A stretch of DNA of 64,000 nt from Verrucomicrobiia bacterium (GTDB lineage: Bacteria > Verrucomicrobiota > Verrucomicrobiia > Verrucomicrobiales > Akkermansiaceae). Shown in pieces: positions 47,429 to 54,780 of the stretch. The notes below the pieces were generated by a model. It had not been told where the DNA came from and did no database searches. It saw only the letters and a program-made list of their open reading frames with translations. The translations under genes and the position numbers were made by a program. The stretch lies in contig JAUIJD010000007.1 of assembly GCA_030431475.1 (NCBI GenBank), positions 46,288 through 110,287 on the forward strand. Reading direction: 5' to 3'. The stretch's first letter is position 1; each line of letters begins with the position of its first letter.

Positions 47429-48352
47429 ATGAAAACCCCCATTGCCCTGCTGACATTCCTCGCCGCGATTGGAACCGGCCACGCCACGACGCTGCTCTTT
47501 GCCGACACCTTCGACCGTTCGGATAGCGCCAACATCGACGGCTCCGTCTCCGGCATCAGCGGCACGATCGGCTCCACCTTCACCGCCGACACCGTTTACA
47601 CCCAGCCCTTCGTCGATCCGGCCAATGAATCGTCCGGTCCGGATGGGGCCGCCTCCAACGGCGGGGGTGCCCAGATCTCCGGCAACCGACTCCAACTCGC
47701 CGTCGGGGCCGGAACCTCGAACGCCTACATCAACCACAACTTCACCGACGCGGCGATCACCAGCGCGGGAGGGATGAGCATCACGCTCGACGTCCCCGAC
47801 TACGGTGGCACCGCGCGCCAGCACGGCGGAGGATTCGCGATTGGCATGTCGCAGGTGGAAGCGGACTCGGCCCGGGATGCGTTCAACATCGTCGATCCCA
47901 GCATGATGGGCGCCTATCCGGGGGATCCCTACGGCGTGACCGGCGATCCCGTCGCGCCTTCGCCGCCGGATCCGAACGCCGACTACATTGTCTCGGACTT
48001 CTGGATTGGCGTCCGCGGCAACGAGTCCCTCGCCTGGGGCAGCAACACCGGCAATGTCCTCGGGCTCGGTCAGGGCGACCTTGCGCAGAAGACCGGCACC
48101 ATCCGGGTGGACTTCTTCTTCTCGGACTTCAACGCCGGTTCCACCGTGAACTATGAGGTGTTCTTCGATGGAGGTTCGGTCGGCACCGGCAACTTCCAGT
48201 GGAGCGAGAACAACCAGAACTACATCGGCCTCGACGGTCGGAGCGGGGCGCAGGTCTCCTTCGACAACCTCAGCATCTCGACCATCCCCGAGCCGTCCAT
48301 CGCGCTGCTCGGCGGCCTCGGACTGCTGGGGCTTCTTCGCCGCCGGCGTTGA
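47429..48352 (+). CDS. PEP-CTERM sorted surface protein, LamG-like
   Basis: 307 aa. Signal peptide at 1-20; one LamG-like domain (about 22-280); then a classic PEP-CTERM tail with IPEP, a hydrophobic helix and RRRR at the very end. PEP-CTERM proteins are cut and released or anchored by an exosortase, usually for outer-membrane or extracellular polymer export. The domain matches residues 20-285 of the upstream sulfatase over its whole length, including NAYINHNFT, GMSQVEADSA and GDPYGVTG. The two genes seem to be the product of a duplication or domain exchange. Confidence 0.92.
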   Translation: MKTPIALLTFLAAIGTGHATTLLFADTFDRSDSANIDGSVSGISGTIGSTFTADTVYTQPFVDPANESSGPDGAASNGGGAQISGNRLQLAVGAGTSNAYINHNFTDAAITSAGGMSITLDVPDYGGTARQHGGGFAIGMSQVEADSARDAFNIVDPSMMGAYPGDPYGVTGDPVAPSPPDPNADYIVSDFWIGVRGNESLAWGSNTGNVLGLGQGDLAQKTGTIRVDFFFSDFNAGSTVNYEVFFDGGSVGTGNFQWSENNQNYIGLDGRSGAQVSFDNLSISTIPEPSIALLGGLGLLGLLRRRR

Positions 48353-48371
48353 GTCCTTCCCTCGCTTTTCG

Positions 48372-48405
48372 AAGGCCGGCTCCCCACAGGGTGTCGGCCT
48401 TTTCT
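48372..48405 (+). terminator. Intrinsic terminator after the PEP-CTERM gene
   Basis: AAGGCCG (48372-48378) pairs with CGGCCTT (48395-48401), followed by a TTTC run. Confidence 0.75.
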
Positions 48406-48471
48406 TTTCCGGCCACCCGTGTTTCGCGGTTGTGCTTGGCGGAATGGCGTCGGGACGTGGAAGATGAACGG

Positions 48472-48936
48472 GTGAAGGAAGCGCCGCCACCGAAGCCGTT
48501 CTGGCGATCGGTGTCGTTCTGGCTGGGTGTCTGCGTCACGGCCTTTCTTCTGTGGGCGTGGGGGGACTCGATGAGCCACCGGACAACCGTTGGAATTTAT
48601 CGTCTACCGGGAGCGATCGGACTGAAAGTGGATCCAAGCTACGTCTATATTGCTTTGATTCGAGATACCCGTGCCCGCGGATTTACCACGCGCTACCACT
48701 GGGTATTTGAACGCGAAGCCTATCCACGGTCGTCGTCAGATCCGGGTCCAGATAGGAAGGACATGGGTGCATGGTTCCCACCGCCGGGATTCGCGAGTGG
48801 GCCCGAAGGTTACATATTGCAGTTGGCTCTCCCCTTCTGGTGCATCGTCCCGACGTGGCTGTCGCTCTTCGGCGCGGGCGCCGTCGTCCGGCGTCGGTGG
48901 CGGCGCCGAAGGATGGCCCGGGAAGAAGTTCCGTGA
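48472..48936 (+). CDS. Small two-TM membrane protein, unknown function
   Basis: 154 aa. TM helices at about 8-28 (SVSFWLGVCVTAFLLWAW) and 120-140 (LPFWCIVPTWLSLFGAGAVV), with a polar, probably extracytoplasmic region between, and a basic C-terminus RRRWRRRRM. Family not recognised. A GTG at 48472 has GGAAG upstream; a GTG at 48457 is also possible. Base composition is lower in GC than its neighbours. Confidence 0.6.
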   Translation: MKEAPPPKPFWRSVSFWLGVCVTAFLLWAWGDSMSHRTTVGIYRLPGAIGLKVDPSYVYIALIRDTRARGFTTRYHWVFEREAYPRSSSDPGPDRKDMGAWFPPPGFASGPEGYILQLALPFWCIVPTWLSLFGAGAVVRRRWRRRRMAREEVP

Positions 48937-48950
48937 GCTTGGCGAGCTGT

Positions 48951-49355
48951 TCAGAGCGTCAGCTTTGAGCTCAGCAGCAGCTTGCGCAGGAGATGGCGGT
49001 GGCAATGCTCGGCATCTTCATCGCAATGGCACAGCAGCGTGACCCGTTGACGGCGGGAAAGATAGCGGAGCGTCCGGAGCAGGCTCTTCTGGCCGTGGTT
49101 CTTGATCGTGTGATTCTTCCGGTCGATTTCTTCGCTGGCCCAGACTTCGCGGAGGTATTCCCGGGAGAATTCGCGCCAGCTCAGCCCCGCGAAGCAGCCC
49201 AGGAGTCGCTCGCTGGGACCGAGGGCGGGAAGCCAGAGATCGTAGCGGCTCTTCGGCATCCCACGTCCCCGGAATCGGGTCACCAGCACCCGCAGTCCGT
49301 CCTCCGGTTCCAGTGGCGACCACACGCATTTCGTCCGGATCGATTCGCGAGGCAT
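48951..49355 (-). CDS. DUF488-family protein
   Basis: 134 aa. MPKSRYDLWLPALGPSERLL and the C-terminal LLCHCDEDAEHCHRHLL are the conserved parts of DUF488 (the CxxxxxxCHR signature). DUF488 proteins are often encoded beside restriction, DNA-repair and nucleotide-linked genes, but the activity is unresolved. It begins 5 bp after the restriction subunit stop and reads the same way, so it is the third gene of that operon. Confidence 0.82.
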   Translation of the reverse strand: MPRESIRTKCVWSPLEPEDGLRVLVTRFRGRGMPKSRYDLWLPALGPSERLLGCFAGLSWREFSREYLREVWASEEIDRKNHTIKNHGQKSLLRTLRYLSRRQRVTLLCHCDEDAEHCHRHLLRKLLLSSKLTL

Positions 49356-49360
49356 CCTGA

Positions 49361-51841
49361 TCAGTAGCTTGGCATCGAATCGCAGCGGAACACGGCATCG
49401 AGCTCATTCTTATCCTTGCGCGGATTGTATCGGACGGTCATCGCCACGCGCTTCTTCGGCTCGTGCCAGTCCCTCCAGTGGATCATCAGGGCACGTCCGT
49501 ATTCCTTGTGCTCGACCACCGCCTTGATCTGGGAGTCCACGCTGCCGATCGCATGCTTGGTCTCGATCAGGAGGATTCCATCCTTCGCCACCGTTCGATC
49601 CTTCACCCCGACGACGAAGTCGGGGAAGAAGCGCCCGCCGTCCGGCCGCACGATCGCCACCGAGTGCTTCTTGCGCGGCGGGTTCCGATGCCACCACCGC
49701 ACGGTGCCGGTCGTGTCGTTGTCCAGCAGCTTGGCAAACTCGATTTCCCACGGGTTGAGATCCGCCGGGAAGACGCCGTAGATGTTCTTGTGCGAGGCAT
49801 TGAGGGCCGTCGCCGAGTCGATGAATCCCGGCAGCGGCTCGGCATCATGGACGGTCGAAAACCGGGCCGCGCATTCCTTCTCCACCTCGGAGAGCAGGTT
49901 CGGCTTGCGAACGAGGATCAGGGCGAGGGCCGCCTCGAGACGGTCTTCGTCGTCGGCCACCTCGGCCAGACCGTGGCTGCGGAACTCCTTCGCCAACCGC
50001 CGCAGCAGGTGGTCCTGAAGCTCCTTCGGGCTGAGATATCGTTGCCGCAGCAGAAGGGTTTGCGCCTGTCTCTCGGCCTTCTCCAGGTCGATCCGAGCCT
50101 GGATCATGGAGCGCTCTTCCTCCTCCACCTTGCCGCTGAAATGGCCGCGCTCGATCCGGATGATGGAGACATCGCGACCCAAGGCGTTGAGCAGGGCACC
50201 GTCGTCGAATTTCACCTGCTGCTCGATGCAATCGAGCAGGTCGTCGATCTCCAGCGGAAGCTGCTGGGTGCGGAACCGCAGGGGCGCATCCGGTTTTCGC
50301 TCGTAGCGGTGGCTCTGGGGAGAGTCCGTCCCGGTCTCGTCGGAACTCTCCTCCTCGCGAGTGGTCGAGGCCACCTGGTTCAGAAGATCGAGCACTGCTT
50401 GCGAGGTTTCGACCGCCGGGCCGGTGGGGATGGTCTGCCTTCCGGAAGGTCTCGGGAGCTCGTCCGCGGTCTCCTCGTCCGTGGCATCGAGCCGCAGGTC
50501 GGGCTGGTTGTTGGTCACCACCTGAACCTGGGTCGCGCCGGCGATGCGGGTGACCATGGTGAAGGGACTCGTCTGCGTGAGCTGGCTCTTCAGGCGGTTG
50601 ATTTTCTCCGCCGCCGCGCTGATCCCCGCCTGACTGTCGGAGTCAGCGAGAAACAGATAAGCCTCCTGCAAGAGCGGGGGCAGTGCCTTGCCCTGCAAGC
50701 GACGGTGAACCCGCATGATGCGCCCGATGAGCTGCGTGCCGAAATCCGTGTCCTTGATCGGCCGCATCGACGCCATGACAAAGGCGCGCGGGGCATCGAA
50801 GCCGAGCGCCGCCGCCATCTTGAAAATCAGCACCTCGATCCCCTCGTCGTGGGCGATCGAGAGAAAATTCTCGTCGGGCTCCTTGGCGGTGTGGACCGCG
50901 ATCCGCTCGTCGGCGAAGCCGAGGCCCTTGAGTGCCGTCTTTGCCTCCTCGACCGCATCCTTGCCCGTGCCGACCTGCACTAGCAGCAGGGGTGTCAGGT
51001 TCACCTTGAGGTCCGCCAGCTCCTGCTTGATCCGTGCATGAGTCGTGCAGGCGTCCTGCAAGGCCGCCGCCTCGAAGTCCGCCAGCGCCGCCTGGTCCGG
51101 TGGCGAAACGTAGGCCACCGAGCGCACCCCCGGCTTGATCAGGCCGGCCACCCCCGGGCCGTTGCACTCGACCGCCTCCTGGCGTCCCACGGTCACGCGA
51201 TGCAGTTCCTTGATCCCGGCCGCCTTGGTGAACTTCTCCGCATCCGCATCGTCGGGCGTGGCGGTGATCATCAGCGAGTAGTCCGGCTCCAGCACGTCGC
51301 GGAAAAGCTCCATCGACTGCGACTTCGAGCTGATGCCGTGGTGCGCCTCGTCGATCACCACGCCGATACGGAAACCGTCGTGGCGGAGCTGTGCCAGCAA
51401 CTCGTCGAAACTTGGAAGCGTCTCGCGGGTGGTCCGCACCTTGCGGGCTTCCTTCGCCCGGGAGACCACGCTGGCCCAAGTGAGGATGAAGGTGTCGCCG
51501 CTCCGGGTGCCGGTGGCGCGGCGGTCGGTGGCGAGATCGCGCACCCGCAGACCGGCATGGTGATCCCGCAGCGACATCCCGGCCTGCCCGACCAGCCCCT
51601 TGAAGGGCGCGAACCAGAACCAGACGATCTTCTCCTCGGTGGCGAAGGTTTCGGCCACCGTGCCGGCCATGATCGTCTTGCCGGCTCCGGTCGGGGCCTT
51701 CAGCAGCACCGCGCCGTTGTAGGAAAAGGCGCGCCGCCGGTCGGCGGGACCGATCGCCTCGTCGTAGTAGCCCTTCGCCGCGCGGAACAGCGTGAGGATG
51801 TTCTCGATGTAGGGCTGCTGGAAGGGCTTCGGCGTGATCAT
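49361..51841 (-). CDS. Type III restriction enzyme Res subunit
   Basis: 826 aa. SF2 helicase motor with Walker A APTGAGKT (49-56), DEAH box (164-167), ITATPDDADA (motif III) and a C-terminal helicase domain including IGRIMRVHRRLQ (motif VI). The PD-(D/E)xK endonuclease is near the C-terminus: FPDFVVG (Asp741) and LLIETKHA (Glu760, Lys762). Such subunits cut DNA at a distance after meeting an unmodified site together with Mod. It overlaps mod by 4 bp, so the ratio of the two proteins is controlled by coupling. It is shorter than many type III Res proteins but has both domains. Confidence 0.92.
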   Translation of the reverse strand: MITPKPFQQPYIENILTLFRAAKGYYDEAIGPADRRRAFSYNGAVLLKAPTGAGKTIMAGTVAETFATEEKIVWFWFAPFKGLVGQAGMSLRDHHAGLRVRDLATDRRATGTRSGDTFILTWASVVSRAKEARKVRTTRETLPSFDELLAQLRHDGFRIGVVIDEAHHGISSKSQSMELFRDVLEPDYSLMITATPDDADAEKFTKAAGIKELHRVTVGRQEAVECNGPGVAGLIKPGVRSVAYVSPPDQAALADFEAAALQDACTTHARIKQELADLKVNLTPLLLVQVGTGKDAVEEAKTALKGLGFADERIAVHTAKEPDENFLSIAHDEGIEVLIFKMAAALGFDAPRAFVMASMRPIKDTDFGTQLIGRIMRVHRRLQGKALPPLLQEAYLFLADSDSQAGISAAAEKINRLKSQLTQTSPFTMVTRIAGATQVQVVTNNQPDLRLDATDEETADELPRPSGRQTIPTGPAVETSQAVLDLLNQVASTTREEESSDETGTDSPQSHRYERKPDAPLRFRTQQLPLEIDDLLDCIEQQVKFDDGALLNALGRDVSIIRIERGHFSGKVEEEERSMIQARIDLEKAERQAQTLLLRQRYLSPKELQDHLLRRLAKEFRSHGLAEVADDEDRLEAALALILVRKPNLLSEVEKECAARFSTVHDAEPLPGFIDSATALNASHKNIYGVFPADLNPWEIEFAKLLDNDTTGTVRWWHRNPPRKKHSVAIVRPDGGRFFPDFVVGVKDRTVAKDGILLIETKHAIGSVDSQIKAVVEHKEYGRALMIHWRDWHEPKKRVAMTVRYNPRKDKNELDAVFRCDSMPSY

Positions 51842-53487
51842 CGCTTGAGGCCGAAACGGTCGATCAGGGTTTGCGGGATGGGCAGGACGGTCACGCCGGT
51901 GTCTTCGAACCGAGCCGCCACCGCCTCCGGCTGCCAGGTGTAGAGCGTGGCGTCCGCCAGGCCGGAAAGCTCCTTCGCGGCGCGCTTGAGCACCGCCTCG
52001 CTGAGCGAGGTGAGGTAGGCCACCCCCAAGTCCCCGGCCGAACGGAAGAACAAGCGGCCTGAAGCGAGAGAAGGCTCGTCCGACCAGCTCGCGAAGTGCA
52101 TCAGCTGAAGCTGCAGCCAGACTTGCGGATGATCGATGCGGCGGACGACGCGGTTCATCGGAATCCGCTTCGTCCGCAGGTAGGCGAAGCTTCCGCCGGT
52201 GCCCGGCGTGTCGCCGTAGCCCTCGATCACCTTCGCCACCCGCTGGCGGCAGACGTCACGGCACAGGTTCTTGTCCGGCTCGTCCTCCGTCGCCTCGGTG
52301 TTGGAAACGAGGATGAACTTACGACGTCCGCCATCGTTCCGATTCTGGTCCAAAACCGCATGTGCAGTCGTTCCTGATCCTGCGAAGAAATCCAGAACGA
52401 TGCCGTCCTCTGTATTCAAGACGCCAAGAAGTCGCTGGATCAGCTCGATTGGCTTCGGGGTACTGAAGAGGTCGGCGGACCCAAAGATCTGGCGCAGCAT
52501 CGCCTTTGCCTGCCGCATCGTAGGGAGATCAGCCCAGATTGTGGGGTATGGGCGGGACGGTTCGGGTGGGGGATATTCCCGCGTGTAGGGCTCCCAGACT
52601 CCTTTCCCGAGCTTCTCCCTGCGTTTCCAGATCAAGGTGCGGTCAGCAATGTGTCTTGCGACACCAGCCTTTCCTTTGGCCCAGCGAGCTTCTTCGCCGT
52701 TGTCGTGGATTGGGTAGACTTCGTTTCCGTCGGGATCTTCGATCGGGAAAAACATTGAGGGTCGGTCTTTCCGCAGACTGTTCTTCCCGTTCTTTTTGAG
52801 GAGCCGGTCTCGGCACCGCTGACCATCTTCGTCGACCTGCCGGTAAGCCTCGACGATGCCCGGTGCTGGCATCTGGAGAAACTTGGTTTCCGATCCAGGA
52901 GCGGAATAGCAAAAGACAAACTCATGATCGGGTGTGATTGGGACCTTGTTATCGTTCGGGCTATCAACCTTGCGCCAAACAAAAGCAGCCTCGAAGTGAT
53001 CCGGACCAAACTCCTCGTCGAGGAGGAGCTTGAGGTTGTAAGCCTCATTGTCGTCGATGGAGACGAAAATCGCCCCATCGGGAGCGAGGAGGTCCTTGGC
53101 GAGGGTGAGGCGGCGGGCCATGAACTCGAGCCACATCGAGTGGCGCCAGGCGTGGTCCTTGTCGATGAAGCGGTCGTTGTAGACGAAGTCGCGGTTGCCG
53201 GTGTTGTAGGGCGGGTCGATGTAGATGCACTTGACCTGCCCGGCGTAGCTGGCGCGCAGCGCGCGCAAGGCGTCGAAGTTGTCGCCCTCGATGACGAGGT
53301 TGTCGAAGGGCCCGTCACCGGCATGCAGCTCCGGCACCGGGTCGAGCGCGACGAAGTCCTCGTTGAGCGCGCGGTCGTGCTCGATCGCGTCGGTTTCCCA
53401 CACCAGCCCGAACTTCTTCCGGTCCCGCGCCTCCAGCAGCTCAATGAGCTGTTCCTTGGTCAGGTCCCGGTAGTCGCGCTTGGGCAT
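51838..53487 (-). CDS. Type III DNA N6-adenine methyltransferase Mod subunit
   Basis: 549 aa. The motif order is beta class: DPPY (91-94) in IYIDPPYNTGN, then a long middle region with the target recognition domain (about 180-350), then the SAM-binding FFAGSGTTAHAV (367-378). It would methylate adenine in an asymmetric site and give site recognition to Res. The ATG at 53487 was chosen (MPKRDYRDLTKEQLIELLEARD is the usual start). The middle part (about 52300-52990) is visibly richer in A/T than the flanks, a sign of recombinational exchange of the recognition domain. Confidence 0.93.
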   Translation of the reverse strand: MPKRDYRDLTKEQLIELLEARDRKKFGLVWETDAIEHDRALNEDFVALDPVPELHAGDGPFDNLVIEGDNFDALRALRASYAGQVKCIYIDPPYNTGNRDFVYNDRFIDKDHAWRHSMWLEFMARRLTLAKDLLAPDGAIFVSIDDNEAYNLKLLLDEEFGPDHFEAAFVWRKVDSPNDNKVPITPDHEFVFCYSAPGSETKFLQMPAPGIVEAYRQVDEDGQRCRDRLLKKNGKNSLRKDRPSMFFPIEDPDGNEVYPIHDNGEEARWAKGKAGVARHIADRTLIWKRREKLGKGVWEPYTREYPPPEPSRPYPTIWADLPTMRQAKAMLRQIFGSADLFSTPKPIELIQRLLGVLNTEDGIVLDFFAGSGTTAHAVLDQNRNDGGRRKFILVSNTEATEDEPDKNLCRDVCRQRVAKVIEGYGDTPGTGGSFAYLRTKRIPMNRVVRRIDHPQVWLQLQLMHFASWSDEPSLASGRLFFRSAGDLGVAYLTSLSEAVLKRAAKELSGLADATLYTWQPEAVAARFEDTGVTVLPIPQTLIDRFGLKR

Positions 53488-53571
53488 TCGTGCGCCCGAG
53501 GGTCTAGCAGGAGCACCGGAAGGTGGCAACCGCCAGGTCGCGACGAGCAGGTCCGGTTTTCGAAACCGAAG

Positions 53572-53775
53572 CTACTGGCAAGCCTCGCAATCGACGGGAT
53601 CGGGAGCCGGGGTGGCGGAATTGGCGACGCTGTGCGTCTTGAACGCCTCCAGCACGGCTTGGATCGCATCACTCTCGGTCGCGCCGACGGCGGAAATGCC
53701 GAAGAGCGAAATCGAAGCGATCCACACCTTTCCCATCTGGGCGACTTCAAAGGTGGATTGACGGCGATTGCTCAT
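53572..53775 (-). CDS. Small HicB-like protein
   Basis: 67 aa. The segment FEVAQMGKVWIASISLFGISAVGATESDAIQAVLEAF follows the HicB antitoxin core pattern (strand, W-A, P/S-L-x-G, G-x-T-xxEA, helix). The C-terminal part (DPVDCEACQ) contains two Cys and no DNA-binding domain. No HicA-like partner (about 60 aa) is seen beside it. It lies between the PDT-like gene and mod, all on the minus strand. Start uncertain: an upstream TTG that overlaps the previous stop is possible. May be an orphan of a toxin-antitoxin pair or an unrelated small protein. Confidence 0.5.
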   Translation of the reverse strand: MSNRRQSTFEVAQMGKVWIASISLFGISAVGATESDAIQAVLEAFKTHSVANSATPAPDPVDCEACQ

Positions 53776-53825
53776 ACAGGGGTGGGTTCCGACTCGGGGG
53801 GGAATTAGCGAATGCTCCCGGGTCG

Positions 53826-54680
53826 TCAATAATTAACATCGAAGAAGCCGGCCACGCAAGCCGCCAGTGAGTCGTTCGGCGGGAAGCCGCCTACCAAGGT
53901 CCGGTGGGGTTGGTCGAGCAGGGCGCCAAGGCGTTGCTGGTGGTCTCCCACCTCGAACTGAAGGAAGCATGGCAGTTCCTCGGTGAACTCGCCTTTCAGG
54001 CTGGTGAACTTGAGCGGCATCCCGGCGCGGGCGAAATCGTTGATGGTGTTCTCGTAGCACTCTTCGGTGGGGCAGGTGAGACAAACGAGGGCTTCCTTGG
54101 TGGGCGGATGTTCCTTCCCCCGACCAAGCACTAGGAACAGGGTCACGTTCCCGGGATTCTGAATGTCGGAGTAAAGAATGCGACCTCCGTAAAGATCGAC
54201 GGCGAGGCGGTTGCAGATCACGCCGGTATGTTCCCTTTCCTTCGCGGTTGCTGCCAGCAGTTGCTCCAAGGCAGCCGAGGTGCTCGACGCCGAAGCTTGT
54301 TCGATTTCACCCCACTGGGACAACCAATTGGTGCACTGCGGAAATACCTGCTCTTTCGACACCACGCGCTCCAGCGATTTGAATCCGTCGGCGACCACGA
54401 GGTTGTGAACCACCTCGTGAGGATGGCAGCCGTCGACCCAGATCCATTCCCGGGCCGCGGCGATCGCTGCTTGCGCAGGCCGGACATCGACACCGTTCGA
54501 GTTGAGGAAAGGAACCACGGCAACATCCACGTCTCCCTGCCTCAAGAGGCCGATGACTTCAGAAAAATCGTCGGCATCGAGGCGGTAGTCACAGCCGGGG
54601 AAACGCGCCTTCGCGAACTCGTGACTGAAACTGCCCTCGGGGCCAAGACATCCGACACTCCTGATATCTCCCAAACTCAT
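53826..54680 (-). CDS. Prephenate-dehydratase-like protein with altered active site
   Basis: 284 aa. The periplasmic-binding-like PDT fold is visible: CLGPEGSFSHEFA (12-23), VAVVPFLNSNGVDV, HEVVHNLVV, FPQCTNWL, SSTSAALEQLL, and DIQNPGNVTLFLVLG (172-186). The invariant T-R-F of prephenate dehydratases is T-L-F here (Thr180, Leu181), and the ENS motif is changed to LNS, so the ordinary reaction (prephenate to phenylpyruvate) is doubtful. The C-terminal part (about 195-280) is ACT-like. It is outside any aromatic operon and beside a restriction system. It may work on a different substrate or only bind an amino acid. Confidence 0.8.
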   Translation of the reverse strand: MSLGDIRSVGCLGPEGSFSHEFAKARFPGCDYRLDADDFSEVIGLLRQGDVDVAVVPFLNSNGVDVRPAQAAIAAAREWIWVDGCHPHEVVHNLVVADGFKSLERVVSKEQVFPQCTNWLSQWGEIEQASASSTSAALEQLLAATAKEREHTGVICNRLAVDLYGGRILYSDIQNPGNVTLFLVLGRGKEHPPTKEALVCLTCPTEECYENTINDFARAGMPLKFTSLKGEFTEELPCFLQFEVGDHQQRLGALLDQPHRTLVGGFPPNDSLAACVAGFFDVNY

Positions 54681-54780
54681 TTGTTCAGGTGATTGGTTTG
54701 TTGCTGGGTCTCCGTCAAGGGCCTACTTGCAGGGGTTTCCCGTGCTTGGCGAGCCGTCCACCGCCGTCCAGTCTCCGCCC

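Noticed and set aside
53572..53775. Complete HicAB toxin-antitoxin pair
   Set aside because: Only the HicB-like half is visible; no short HicA-like double-stranded-RNA-binding protein lies next to it.
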